A stretch of DNA of 64,000 nt from Helopsaltes ochotensis (GCA_013400155.1 VXBM01000130.1:357529-421528); one strand, 5' to 3'. Positions 13,688 to 27,427 are shown, numbered from the stretch's first letter. The notes: generated from the letters alone by a model not told the origin. Numbers and translations: made by a program.

Positions 13688-14398
13688 GAATCTGAAAATA
13701 TGAAAGCTAAAGCTTAAGGCATCAGCACAACAGTACTGACAGATATGTGGAATTTTCCTGAATACATTCCTTTTTCCATTGCAAAGTCAAAAAGGAAGAA
13801 AAAGTGTAATGTTCTGTGGATGACTTCCTGCTCAGACCAGGCTCTCTATTTACATTTCAAACCAAAGGAAGGACTCTTAAGATTCATGCATCTGCGCTGA
13901 AGCAGGTGAGTATGGACTTGGTTGATTCTGGCATATTCCAGGTAAGTAGAGCTATTCTTTGAATCTATGGATACTTAATCACTCATGAAATATAAAGAAT
14001 AGATTGAATGCAACTCATGCCAGTGCATCCAATTGCATGGCATGAAGGATGTTCATCTAAGATGCAGACTAATCATACAAATCAAACTTTGGATCTGAGC
14101 CTGGCAGAAACTTTAATTAAAGAAGCATCTAGATTTCTAGCTACAGCTAAAGGAATAATTCATGCACATAATAAGTACTAAAACTGCTTCCACTGTCAAA
14201 CATATCTGAAAGTATTAAGTAGGAAATAAAATATCACCTGGTAATGTATTGTTAAAGGCAGAAAAGAAAAGTCTGCCAAAACAGAACTCATAAGACAGAT
14301 TCCTTACATAAGCTGAAAGGAAACCAGGTTTCTTGCTTTCAGTATAGATAATCTAGATAAATTTCAAGAGCTGTGACACTGAGAAAAGTACTTTTCCC

Positions 14399-15014
14399 TG
14401 TCACAATTTAAACCCAGCTGGAGATGAAACCAGCAGCTGCTCACTCAAGCTCTTCCCCACACTCTGGTGGAATGGGAAGAATCAAAGTAAAACTTGTATG
14501 TTGAGATAAGAACAGATTAATAATTGAAAATAATGCAAAATACAACCATAATGGTAAATAACAATAATGTATAAAAAATGTAAATTATGCACAATGTAAT
14601 TGCTCAACACTCTCTGACTGATGCCAGACTCCCCTACCCAAATCCAGATTGGCTCCTCCTTCCAGGTAGTTCCCTTGGTTTATACAACAGTATGACATTC
14701 TATGGTGGGAAATATCCCACTGATCAGTTCAGGTGATATGTCCCAGTTGTGTACCCTCCCTGAGGTTTTTTTAAGTGTGGTCTGGTGGTGGTGGTGGTTT
14801 GTTGGGCTTTCTTGGGGTTTTTTGGTTTTTTGTGCCTCCTCACTGGCAGGGCATGAGACAAGGAAAAAAATCCTTGACTTAGGGCAATTATGATTTAACA
14901 AAAAAATTTAAACGCTAGTGTGTTATCAATATGATTCTCATTCCAAGTCAGAAACATACACTGCAACAGCTACTGAGAAAAAATTAACTCTACCCTAGTT
15001 GAAACCAGATAACA
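14399..15014 (-). mobile_element. Solo LTR of an avian endogenous retrovirus, minus strand
   Basis: The plus-strand sequence begins TGTCACAATTTAAACCCAGC and ends near GAAACCAGATAACA, so both termini have TG...CA. Inside are GATATGTCCCAGTTGTGTAC, CACTGGCAGGGCATGAGACA, AATCCTTGACTTAGGG, GTGTGTTATCAA and AAATTAACTCTACCC, in the order seen in a very widespread avian LTR. Its transcriptional direction is inferred to be minus. On that strand a TATAAACC box (GGTTTATA at 14677-14684 on plus) lies in the middle and the pyrimidine-rich R/U5 part lies toward 14399. A GGT trinucleotide run near 14782 is internal. No retroviral genes flank it. No clear target-site duplication was found, so the last few bases at each end may be off. 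The family class (probably ERVL-like) is from memory. Confidence 0.9.
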
Positions 15015-16381
15015 GCTTTTTCAGCATTTCATCTGTCTGTAGAAAAAAAGAAACCAAAAAATTGTACAGATGATATTGTTTCACCTTGCACTTGAATAGA
15101 GCATATGATCAAGGGGAAAAAATTAATCTGTGGAAGTTTTGTCTCAGTGTTGATTCTCACATGCAGGCAACTCATACAGTGATCAGCAAGGAAATTTTTT
15201 CTATACCTTCTTATCTGGCCCTTTCAAATCATAGAGAAACCTGCCGTGTTCTCATCCCCAGTTATAATCAAATTTGAGTCACTGCTCCCCCACTGTGATT
15301 TATCTGCAATTTTAAGTTGGCCCTATATTAACTTTGCACATCTCATGCGGTCTCATCAGGACTTCAGACAATGTTGAGACCATATTCAACTTCAGACTAC
15401 AGATCACCTCTGAAAATGCCAAGCCCTTCTTTCCCCAGTGCATTTACTCAAGCACAAATCACTTACAGGTTTACCATGCTGATACAGGAAGTCTTAAATG
15501 CAACAATAATAATGAAAAAATAAAATCACAACACCGATGGTTCTTTGACTTACAGAGCTGTAAATAAAAAATAACTCTTCTTTAGTCAATTTTGCTACAA
15601 AATTATAAAACTCACCTAAGAGAACAGAAAGTTAAAGAAACACCCACATGTTTTCTCCTATGTACTTCCTAAATGACCAGGAAAGGCCAAATCCTTATAT
15701 AGGATTTAAGGCAAATTACACTTTCATTATAAATTACAAAGGGTTATCCAAGATCGCTGACATGATAACCCAATGGACAGACTTATGAGTTGCCCATGTC
15801 TATTGAGGAGAGGAAAAGTATTAAAGTTATTATCTCCTTACAGATGATCATGTTACATCCCAGGATTTCATTAATAGTGGCGTAAAAGCCATATATAAGT
15901 TTCTTGAAAATTTCCTGATATTAAAATTCCTGCTGGAACAGCCAGACATAACAGGGTACTCTGAGGACCTCAAAATTTTACATTCATCTTTCCTGATTCT
16001 CTCTAGTATTTGTAGATATATTAGCATTTTCAGACACACAATTACACTCTGTGTATCTAACTCTGGGAACTGACACAAATAAGATGGAGGGGTTTGTCAA
16101 ATCCTTTTCTCCCTGTGAATCGGACAAGAAGAAGTAATAAAACTTCAGAAAGTATCTGATATCTATGCACACGGAGAGATTTTTTTTAATGATTTCTTTT
16201 TTGTATTTCTTTCACAGATTTTACTATAGCAACTGAAGATGAGATAACTTCCAAAAAAAATAGAAGAGGAAAAGTACAGTATTCACATTTTAAAAATATT
16301 AGTAAGCAAGCAAAAGTCCCAATTAAGCTCATTGGTTTTAAAAATTATTCCATTTTTTCAAAGAATTAGACATTTTTTTAA

Positions 16382-16413
16382 CTTTCATAATAACTTTTTC
16401 AGCTTTCATAATA
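16382..16413. repeat. Short tandem duplication (21-bp unit)
   Basis: CTTTCATAATA occurs at 16382-16392 and again at 16403-16413, with T-rich sequence between. This is a local duplication in AT-rich DNA with no evident function. Confidence 0.6.
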
Positions 16414-19003
16414 AATAGGTGCTTTTTTTTTCCTTATTTTAGTCACAGAATCTTATTTAAATCTATATTTTGGCTCATTCCGATCTATATTTGCAGTATC
16501 TGCAAATTAGTGACTTGTGGTGTTCTAAAGGGGCTTGCTCAGAAACTGCAGGTTTTCATGCAGTTTCAGCTGAAAAAATTTACATTCTTCCAAGACTAAC
16601 AGACAAAACTGGGAACTCAGTCTTGGGGTCATTTCTGATGGAGAAACATGAGTGAAGAAAAAAGGAGTAAATTTGTTTCTGCTTTAGAAAAAAAAAGGGG
16701 GTTTTACCTTACTGGGGAGCACATAGAATGATTTACCTCATTATCTTCCTACCAATAAAACCAAGAAAAAAAAATTTTTGTAAACCTTGCAAATATGAAA
16801 AGGAAATGTAAATTTTTGCTACAGACAGAGGAGCTGAATGCCCATACAAAGTTGATATGATACTAATCCCTAGGAGGGCTTTGATACTATATCACTTGTA
16901 CAAAATCAACAATCTTTTCCAACATAGCTATCCTGGAGGGAGGAAAAATCTTAAATGCTTAAATCAGAAGTCTTTAAAAAGCATAAAGAATTACAGCATG
17001 CTTACAATTTGCAAATCCCGTTGTTTTCACACCTCTTAAAAATAAAACTCTGCAGTATCCAGATTGGTAAAATGAAAGCAAAGCAAATAGTAAATGCAGA
17101 GGTCAATAGGGTAATGACTTCATTTGAACTATTTGGTGAACAGATCAATAAGTCAGTGAATCAATACTGGGGGGCTTTTTAATTATAAATTACATTCAAG
17201 CTGAATAACAAAATGAAAAGTGACATAAGAATGCAGAACTATATCAGAGCTGACATAATCCAGAAAGCAAAAAGGCAGACCAGAACTGGCTGAACTTTCA
17301 AAAGTAAATATGTCAAGTTATAAATTATTAAGAGCATTAGTGATCCACCTGTCATTCTATCACCACTCAGCAGGGTCTGTAAACCTTTATTTGATGTACT
17401 GAAACAATAATGACTAAAGACATTCACAGCTCTTACTGCTGTACTTATCTAGTACGAAACGCGAACAAATAAAAACTTTGCACATGAAAGGGAGGATAGA
17501 AGGCGAGGAAATTATCTCAGTTGTCCCAGATTTTATGCAACTGGAAGTAGGGACAGTGTTTCATTTCACCCTTCTTATAAAAACTGTCTATGGGGAATGA
17601 CTGATACCATACGTCGTGAGGTTATTGCTAGAATCATGTGAGTATAGTAAGTTGATGCTGTGAGAACTGGGCATCATGCAAACAGGGATTTGGTGCAGCC
17701 TCTAGTTCAAAAAGTCTTAACATCTTTAGCATCCTTGTTATCAGAAGAATAAAACTGATATCAAGTATTTTTTCAAGATATACCTATAACAATTACAACC
17801 AGTTTAACTAAAAGACTGCAAGATCCAGTTTGACATTTCACAATGGTCTTGTTCAGCAAGAAATTGATGGGTTTTCACTTTATCCTTAGAAGGTTTGCAT
17901 TAACTACTCAGAGGCACTACTGAGTGGTTTTGAGCTTATACACAGGATGAAATCAGTACAGTGATAACACACATCTAAACTGAGAAAAAAAAAAGTGATT
18001 GAAACATCTGTGGCATTTAATACCTCTGAAAACATGTCTAAGATGTAGGTATATCAATTTTCTGGTCAGCAGAATCACAAAATATTATAAATCAAGCCAA
18101 ATTAAACTCCAGCACAGTACATAAATGTTTTCCCACAGAAAGAAAACATTCATAACTCAAGCTATGAGATTCTTATTACAAAGCAAACAAAAACAAGAAC
18201 TAAAAAATCCTCAAAAATACTTGAAAGTACTTTCTGTAAAAAAAGTTTACTATAAACCTGAAAATTTGAACTGCTCTGCCTATAATGCAATTTTCATTCT
18301 TTCTTAATATTTTCCAGTTGAATTAATGAAGATAAAATATTAGGATCATTAAAGCCTACAACAGAGTTTATAAAGAAAAAATTTGCTCTCAAGAAACAGG
18401 AAAGATGCAGAAATGTATGGCAATATTCCACACCCTTGCAGGACATGAAGACCACACAGTAGCATATGAAATGAAAAGTTACTCTGGAAAATGATAAAGA
18501 ACAGCACTGCAGCCTGCTCACAAATACTCATACCTCCTGGGGAAAAAGGAAAGAAACACAAAACTGAGAACTAGATAGAGCAAAACGGAAAGGACAAATT
18601 CAATTAACCTCTGCCAGAGAAGGCATATTTTTCCTGTTCCTTCATTATCAGTTATATCATTTTCATTGTATATTGTCAGAACTTCAGGATAGGAGATTTT
18701 GGTAGGCAAAAGTCAACACTTGCTTCTTATTACCTTTTCATCCCCAAAGCAGAAAACCAACAGTTCACAATAATGGTAGGAATAAAAGCAAACAATATGA
18801 GGTACAGTCTTGACCTTTAAAACAATTAAACATTTTTCTTCATTTCATATTTAAGTCCTGACATATATTTCATATTACTCTGCATGCAGCAGAAAAGTAT
18901 AACCAGAGTTCACTACAACTGGAGTGTCGTCAAATAGAAGTAAAGTGTAGATGTAGAAATTACATTCACCAGCCAAAATAAAACAACAGAAGTATTACAG
19001 ATA

Positions 19004-19023
19004 AATCATCATCATCATCATCA
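19004..19023. repeat. (ATC)n microsatellite
   Basis: About six uninterrupted ATC units. On the minus strand they give a run of Asp codons in a 61-codon open frame, which is a by-product of the repeat and not evidence for a gene. Confidence 0.85.
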
Positions 19024-19151
19024 GTTGAAGGTTTGTTGCTTGCTATGAGATGAGTAATTACAAAGTCTAACACAGCAACAGGCACCCCTATTCTCTGAAA
19101 ATGTGTCAACAGTGTAAAATATAAGCACAGTCGGAAACAGTTCCTGAGCAC

Positions 19152-19172
19152 ATTAAATTAATTAAATTAATT
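19152..19172. repeat. (ATTAA)n-like short tandem repeat
   Basis: Three near-identical ATTAA/ATTAAATTA units give a perfectly AT-only stretch. Confidence 0.7.
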
Positions 19173-19761
19173 GTATGTTATTAGATGCAAAGGCAGTGTA
19201 TCAATGTATCAACCATGGTCAAAAGACTGAATTCTTTTGGGATTCATGCAAGTTTTGGTTTCATGCTGAGGTGCAATAATAGGGATTATAAAAAACTGAG
19301 GTCCAGAAATTACATTTATTAAGAAAATCAAATGTCAGGCTTAGAGACTGTTCAAAATTCTCTTATTCAGCTCACTACCCTTTGGATTACATATGGATTA
19401 CCTCTTACGAGATATTGTGTCATAGGATATGGCTATACTATTTCAATTTTAAATAAAATATTAAAAGGACAAATAAACAAAAAGATCCAAAACATAACAA
19501 ACCAGCACTACTGTGCAATCACTGCCAGAACTGTGACTGGAGGTGAATGTGCCTGCTCTGGAAGTACAGAACCATTTCAGTGCATGGCACCAGCAGCAGA
19601 TCATTTTGCCACAGAGCATTTTGTTGATTTAGGAGGAGACAAAACTCAGAGTTGGCTCAAAGCACAAAACACCAACTAGCTAGGAGGGTGTCTGCAAGAG
19701 AGCCTCTGCAACATCTCTGTGCTACCAGGAAGCCTATTGTTCCCCAAGATCAGTTACTTAC

Positions 19762-19828
19762 CTGCCCTTGCTGCTCTCACTATTTCTTGGGAGCTTGAGG
19801 AGGGCTCAGGACATTTTGAAGGTTCCAT
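19762..19828 (-). other. Exon-like segment: ATG open to a consensus donor
   Basis: On the minus strand an ATG at 19828 opens 22 codons (MEPSKCPEPSSSSQEIVRAA and two more) and ends in GGGCAG|GTAAGTAAC, a near-perfect splice donor. Upstream on the same strand, a possible acceptor (CTTATATTCAG) would give a longer exon with 5' untranslated sequence. The Ser/Pro-rich peptide could be a first coding exon, but I do not recognise it. The ATG context is only moderate (T at -3, G at +4). A chance occurrence is quite possible. Confidence 0.2.
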
Positions 19829-20188
19829 CCAAGTATCTCAGAGACAGGGAATATCTCTATGTCCATTTACACAGGTTCCTGAATATAAGTGAATTTTGTG
19901 AAAAACAGGGAATGGGTTTATGAGGCACAGCTCCTCACTTCTTAAAACATCACATGGTACAGTGAACTCGCAGGGCTGTGGCACAATGTGGTCACAATGT
20001 TGCATCCTGGGATTTATTTATTCACTTAATTATCATGTGGGCCATGACAGAAAAAGAAAGGTTACATTATCTCTGTGCACACTTAGTAGATTACCAGTAG
20101 ATTACTACTGTGCTAGTAATATGACCACTATTAGAGAATTATATCCAGGCATGACCTTCAGATTTTTGGAAGTATATCAATAAATTGG

Positions 20189-20205
20189 AAAAAAAAAAAA
20201 AAAAA
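20189..20205. repeat. Poly(A) run of 17
   Basis: An uninterrupted A17 tract, preceded four bases upstream by AATAAA. It resembles the tail of a retrocopy, but no parent coding sequence or flanking duplication is recognisable, so it is recorded as a homopolymer only. Confidence 0.8.
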
Positions 20206-23100
20206 GATAAACTCCAACGAACAGTCAAAGAATCATAATCTTTCAGTTATACACAAGTTATTAAGTTAATTCAATGTAGTACATTGCAAAGAAGCATACC
20301 ACCTGGATATAAAAGACAAAGCAGATTTTTAAATCTATCTCCTCTATTTCTCAAATTAAGATATAATGAGATGTGTAAAAGTTGTAGACTAAAGTTTAAT
20401 AAATTAAATATACAAATTTTTTGCATCTTTATAACAGAGAGTGAAATTAGCCATTGGTATAACTTCATAAGCGTTTTTTATCAATAAAAGTAAGAGATTC
20501 AAGGCTTGAGGTTTTTTCCCTAGGAACAATGACTACTGAACCTGTGCATCAGCCAAACAGATATCATTCACAGAAGTTCTACAGCTTCCGTGGCAAAGAA
20601 ACAGAGAAAAGTCAGAACAAGATGACCATGGTGGTTCTGACATCCCACATCAAGACTCATGAACTGAAACACCTAAACAGTAATAAAAAAACATTTAAAA
20701 TTTTGTTGAAGTCTCCAGAATGGTATGCAAATACATACCACAATACAAAATATTTTCTGATACTTTTCCAAAATGCCTTAGAAACTATACACTTACAAAG
20801 TAATAGAGGTTCAGTACGTGTGCTTCAGACTACTGGAGTTTTATATTAGAAGTTTCAGTAAAAAGAATCAAACTACAGCAATTCTTGTGTCCTATTTTTC
20901 TATCCATGAGAAACCAGCCAAACTGAAATCAGTCCAATTAATCTTACTTGGAAGTAACCTGTGAATTTCTCTCTGTGAGAAGTGCTCCAATGTTCTTACT
21001 TATGGGGGCAGTCTGGCTTTGAGAACTAATGAGTAATAAATATCTTATTCGCCTACAAGAAAACTTGTAAAATGTGATTCCAATATGGTTACACAGATAC
21101 GTTAATACTTTTTTAATTTTATTTAAAGAGCTGACATCTCCAAAAAAGCTCATTTTGGAGCATTCTTGAAGTACTTTCTCAAGCAATGACCTTGAAATGG
21201 TCTCTGATATTTCTGAAGACACCTTTTAATGAAAAGTGGCAAAACTCCTTCTTTTGATATGTAGCTGTAATCAAGGACACTTACTCATCATAAAACATAT
21301 CAAAATAATGGATGTCATTCCCAGTAAAGAAAACTAATTTTAAAAAGTCAGGTAGAAACATGTACATTTTTGCAGAGAAAAGTTTCTTTGTAGTGGTTCA
21401 GTTTATTTATTTCCTCTTTGGAAAACCATACTACACAATTGCTTTGGACTCATTTATTTTCCCAGCACATGCCCTTGAAATTAAACTGAATTCAAATATT
21501 TCCAGTAGTACTGTTGCTTCTCTCAACCTGTGGGGGAAAAAAAAATCCATTTTGACTTCCAGCTGGCCTATTAGTTAGTTAATTAGTGCAGCTTATTACA
21601 AAATCAATAACAACATGCCTTTGCTGATACTTTTCCCAATTACGAATGTGAATATACAGGGCTTCCAACTACTTCATTATTGAATTTATTTCTTGGAAAG
21701 ATTCTTCAGTGAGTAATCCATTAGGCTGGCCTGAAACCTCTCCACATACATAGAACACAAATAAAAGTGAGAAAGGGAAGACTGCTTGCTAGATTTCTAA
21801 TTCTACAAAGTCTGTTTAGTTACTCGACTTTTCTTTACTGTATGAAACATCAATAAACTACAGTATTAAAAACCCACACAAATTTCTATATCCTTTACTA
21901 CAATGCCCTCTAACAATAGAAATAAAAAAAAAAAAATCAACATCATTGCCTCACTCTAACTCATGTAATAGCAGTAGTATAAATTTTGTGTGCTTCTGAG
22001 CTCAATAACATTAGATGCACAACTATCTCTGGTACTGTAAAACACAAAGTGGAACATTTCTGTCAGATAAAGTTCCTTGTAGTACTCAATGGCAACAGAG
22101 TAATTCCAGCCAAACTAAGTTGCCAGCACATGGGACATGTATATTCTAAATTTAAGTTTGTCTCACATGTTGAAACATTATTTCTCTTTTTGACCACTTC
22201 GACCAGTTTCCTGACCCTGGCGCTCCTTCTACCTCTTTACAGGAAAGGAGAGATCTACAACCCTTGCAATCTGTCTAGGCCAGATTATAAAAGTGATTCC
22301 TCAAGGTTTACTATGAGCTTAAATTTTTCTGGCTGTGTGATGATACTGGGTAGAACCCAGTGATACTTGGATGTAAGTAAGCAGTAGGATTTGTACTTGT
22401 TCCCAGCATTCCACTTAGTACCAAAAATATAAAATAAAACCACAAGCCCTGGAGAAACTAAACTTCCTTCATTTTGGCTCTTTGCTAAAGTGTTTTGAAG
22501 CATTGTGGATCTAAATCAGCTTCTTATATGGCCAATTAACAGCTTCTCATACTTACATTAGATGACTTTTAATGGCTTAGAATATTAGAAAATTATGTTA
22601 ATATATTGTGATTTCTGATCAATATAGTTATCTGTGTAGTGATGTATGGTTCCTTTCCCTGGTAGCCGGAAGCCTGGATCATACGTGCCTGGATGATCTG
22701 TTCAAGTATTATAAAGGAGCAGGCTACGTGCAGTAGTGCTGTATCTGGTTCTTTCATGCCCTAAACAGCTCAAAGCTGACAGTTTAAATGTGGAAACACA
22801 AATTTCTTCTTTCAGCAGTTAGAAATATGCCTCTGACATCTTTCTTTTGCACTTGTCAGTCATGAAGTTGTACTATACAGATTCTGAGAACACCAGAGCA
22901 GCAGGGCTAACACAAGAGCTATAGAAATCCTGGTATTCGAGGATCTGAAGGGAGGGTTGTTTTCATGCAAAATAAATGTGAAATGCTGAGAAAACGCTTT
23001 GCAAATATTCCATGGACTCTATGGGACTACACCAATGCTTCGACTGTGCCTTCCCCAACATCGTACTTGGATGATCTCCCTGTTGCTTTGATATGTGCAA

Positions 23101-23118
23101 AGACTTTGTGCAAAGTCT
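23101..23118. repeat. Perfect short inverted repeat
   Basis: AGACTTTG-TG-CAAAGTCT has 8-bp arms separated by 2 bases. It could form a cruciform or bind a dimeric factor, but no function is implied. Confidence 0.6.
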
Positions 23119-24208
23119 GATTTCAGTACAGTTTGATCTGACCAGACCTGGATTTACCATTATTTCTCTCACCACAGAACTAAGAATGCACATATAATTT
23201 CTTTGATAGAACCTTCTGGATATTTTCATTATCTCACCATAATCACTTTAAAAGAATAACCACAAAAAACCAAAATTTTGAACTAGTGGCTTGAAAAAAC
23301 GTTTGCTCCACAGCCATAAGGTCTGCTGGAATGGACTGAGATTTTCCAAGCTGAACCTCACAAAATTTGATATAACTTATGTTCCTCAGAGCTCTGATAA
23401 ACAGGACATGATTGGCTATTGAGATGAGACTGCCTATAAATCAGTGTTAAAGCTGTTCCCCAATAACTCTTTATGCTGCACTTTCTCTAATTTCAAACAT
23501 ATTTTTACCTGTAAACCGTGCAATCCTATGCCCCATAGAGGCCCTTCTGTGTAAAGTTCCAGATGAACTAATAGAATAGGAACAATAGACTAGATCTCAG
23601 TATTTTCCTCTCAAACAAAGATTCAGTCTAAAAGTCCTCTCTGTACATGGGACTCGGTAGTAAACTGATCTACAGAACTGGTTTTATTCCTGCTCTTTTT
23701 TGCCAGTAATGGAAGCTACAAATATCTGAATACCTTCAAGGAACTTATCTTTCTCTTAATAGTGCACAAGTTTTCCCCAATGTTTGAAGAATAATATACA
23801 ATGGTGAAAAAATGCTAGGTAGATAATAAAGTTTATGAGAATATGTATATTTTTTTCCTCTGGGTACTCAATATGTTTTCTACAAATAAAACACTCCAAT
23901 ATCTGTTTGTTCGACAGTCCCAGTGGGACTGTGAACTGTATTTTAAAAAGCAGATTTTCTGGACCTTATGTGATATAAGATGAAGTGCTTCCCTCAAGTG
24001 TACCATGAAGTCCTGCTCTCTGCACTCTCTTCTGCAGAACGGCTCTACTGTCTTCATGTACCACTGTGGGTAGAGGTACAAGGTAGAGACGTGCAGAAAG
24101 GAATGCTCCATTCAGAGACAGCATAAATTTGTAGTGCTTGTGAAAATCAGGTTAGGAGAAAAAGAGACAAATGCAAGCAATAAAGCTAATAAGATTTAAC
24201 TCTTTCAG

Positions 24209-24360
24209 GTAACAATGCACAGAAGACCATGGGCAAAGGTGGATCAACAAAACATGAAGCACAGCTACTTAGACAGATGAGCAAAATGGTTCTCAAAATA
24301 ATTTCTTTCTGCAGTACTGCATGCTATACCACAATATACATTATTAATTTTTCCAGCAAA
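24209..24360 (+). other. Exon-like segment with strong splice sites
   Basis: A pyrimidine tract ending TAACTCTTTCAG precedes 24209, and AAA|GTAAGTC, a strong donor, follows 24360. After two bases the whole 152-nt segment is open (50 codons). It contains MGKGGSTKHEAQLLRQMSK followed by a hydrophobic stretch with Cys, Ile and Tyr. The acceptor, donor and frame agree, which makes it one of the better exon candidates. The product is not recognised, and the phase (2 bases in, 0 out) fits other weak plus-strand candidates only by a one-in-three chance each. Confidence 0.2.
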
Positions 24361-25934
24361 GTAAGTCAACAATATTTTCTATGCCAAGTCACGGATCAAA
24401 GACCTAGATACTGTTCCTATTAAGAATGGCAACTGTGATAATCATTTTTGTTAACATTCCAGTGAGCCAACTACATTATTTTTTGTTGGTGGCAATTACA
24501 CAGCATTATTGAACCTTACTACATTCTCCTCTTTGCTTGAAAGTAAACGGAATGGTAATTTTCTTCCTCTCACAGAAAATAAGATGAATTTTAAAATCTG
24601 TTTATACTGTAAAAGCATTGTAGTACTGGAGTCCATAGAACATTTGTAGAGCATTTTCAGTTATTTCCATGAAATCAAACCTCTGTCTTCAATCACTACG
24701 GTTTGAATAAATTTTGTGATGACGCTGCTGTTCTACTGCACCATTTGCTCTTAAAATCAAGAAAGTCAGTCAGTTTTGGAGAAATTGAATAAAAACTTCT
24801 TAATACCAAGAGCAGACAAGGACAATTGAATGATTTCCACATTTCTTTAGAATCTACCTCAGACAATTCTGCATGTAGGTGATATATTTAAAATGCAGCA
24901 AAACTAGTTATACAGAGTAACTTTCTCCTTATTAGAGTAGTCAAGTCTACTGCCATAGATATATTATAATTATAAATCTTAGGGAAATACACTCAAGGTA
25001 ACCAGACATCCCCACATAGCTTTGCAGGGTTTTCCCCTGCTTGGATCTCTCTCCATAGCTGTAAGATAAAGTAAGAGAAACTTTATCTTTGTTGATGTGC
25101 TCCTTTCCAAAGTCTGTTCCTTTCAGTTTCCTTATGCCTCAAATGAGTATGCAGGACCACACAGCTTACAATTAATGCCTGAGAATCTCTCACTTTTTTT
25201 TCAGGTGTATGATAACTGATGAAAAGTTCAAACTACCATAGCAGAAAACTTGGGTGCTAGAAAATTTTACCACTTCTGAAGTCAACGAAGGCACCACCCC
25301 ACTGATTGACTGATCTCAGGAAGTCAAATGACAGTCTTACAATTAGCTATGAAAATCATTTTATATGGAGGAGACATATTAGATTTTCTGAAACAAGATC
25401 TCTTTGGAGAGTAGCACACTGAATTTCAAAGTGCTATCCTGATGGCTCTTGCTCACAGGGGAGAGTAAAAGATCAGACACATATCAATAACATTGATTTA
25501 TGCAGTGCAGGTGAAATTACACATTTTTAGCAGTTTGGCTTTTTTTAAAAAAGCATGTTTAAATATAAATTTCATTCATTTGATAATTTCTAATTCATCT
25601 GCCCAGTTATTACAAACTTGCTGCCACAATGGCCTTTTACAAGAAATCAATGACTCAATTCTAAATTAATGTCTTTTAAAAACTCTTCAACAGATGGCTA
25701 ATTTTGTTTACTCTTGGCATCCATAAATGTCTGTCCCTTCAAATTTTATATTTACATGTTACATGTGTTTATTATGTGGGCTTATAAGAAGAAGCAATGA
25801 GAAAGTGACAATGTTAATGTCTAATTATATAGTAAGGTTAGAATACAGATCTTAATATCTTTTCAGTGTTTCTTGGGTAGTAGTACATGGCAACCACTGT
25901 TAAGTGTGTTTCTCAGTATCAACTAGAATTACTT

Positions 25935-25954
25935 GATTATACATGATTATACAT
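25935..25954. repeat. 10-bp tandem duplication
   Basis: GATTATACAT occurs twice, head to tail. Confidence 0.6.
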
Positions 25955-27427
25955 AAAGAACTATCATTTGCACCACATCATGACTCCTTTCATGATGGTC
26001 TAAAATGAAACAAATTCCTTAAGTGGAGAAATAATTCTGTAAAAGCTTACCATAGAGGCAGGCTGGAAATCTACACCAAAGTCTTAGGCAATCCCTAGAT
26101 AGAAAAAGAAAATAAAAAGAATATGTCTATTTATTTAGCTCACTTTTTACGTAATAGGTCCAGTTCTCACACCTGTAACTGTTGAGAAAACTCAGAGTGC
26201 AAGGCTGTAACAAAATAAAGGCCAGTCACTGCAAAGAGGATCTCATAGCTGAACACTCACGTTCAAAGCCAGCACACAAAGCTTTTAACTCTTGGAGTTG
26301 CCATAGATTGCCATGGGAACTGAGGTCAGGAACTGGGAATGTTTTTTAGTGGAGGATCATAGGCAAAGCTAACTTTAAACTTGCATGACAAAGAGTTTTC
26401 TCTGGTTTGGTTACAGGTTCCACACCCCATCTAGAAATCTGGAAAATGTCTGAACAATGAACAGATTCTCTATAGCTGAAACCTTTAAAACCTCTACTTT
26501 CTACTCTCATCCTTTCTTTTACAACCTTGTTGAAAGCTGCTCAGCAGAAAGCTAAAGGACAGTTTAAGCAGAATATGAACTGGACTGTTAGAACATTCTG
26601 AGAATGCTCTTCCTGTATAAATCAATACGTTTATGAGCATGTAAAAATATTATAAAATAATTGTGTCTCAGGCACTCTTTGCTAACCGCAGCAGGGATTT
26701 TGTGCACTTGAATTTAAGAAAATAGTACAATTTCAGGGAATTAATATTTAAACCCCAGAGAAAGCTACAGCTCACTCCTGAGCATCTCTTTCTGAAGTGC
26801 AGCTTGACTTCAGTCATTGGTTATTCAGCCATATACATACATACATTTAAGGTGGGTACATTTTTCAAGATTTTTGGTATTGTCTAGGAAACAGAAGGCA
26901 ATATGAGTTCTAATAAAAGCAAAAACTATCCCAAGGACCTACTGAAGAAGTGGGAAAATGAACGTTTCTTGCATTTTCTTCTTCCAGGGCTGAGCTTGAT
27001 AGAACCAAATCTTAGAAACTTCTCTTTGGCTTTTATTTCAAGAATGTAGAACTCCCAATTAAGAATTATACTTTCAACTTCACTCTTTGTCAAGAATTTC
27101 TCAACAAGAGTTCATTTCAATGAAACACTCCATCGCAACATATTTTTAAAAATCAATTTTATATAAGATTTTCCCGGTCAGTTGAATTGATAGCACCCAA
27201 ATTTTAAGTCTGAATACATGCATATGGTTGACAAATCTGATAAAGTTAAGAAAACAGTTCTTAATCCTGGCAAATCCATGAAAATGTATTTTTATACTCT
27301 GCAGAAAATAACTATTAAACACTAGCTGGAGCTATCTACAAATGCGAGTGGAATGAATTCCTTGTAAAAGGAATTTTATGCGAATGTATATAAAATGGAG
27401 TGTTACTTAGTGAAAAGTAATGATCAC

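Noticed and set aside
19332..19679. 115-codon plus-strand open frame
   Set aside because: No recognisable domain, AT-driven codons in the first half, and an internal segment that looks like random translation. Length is within chance for this window.
19300..20205. Possible processed retrocopy ending in AATAAA and A17
   Set aside because: The AATAAA is only four bases before the A-run, no parent coding sequence is recognisable, no flanking duplication was found, and poly(A)-type retrocopies are rare in birds.
21986..22363. 125-codon plus-strand open frame
   Set aside because: Hydrophobic and cysteine-containing but no family resemblance and no splice or promoter context.
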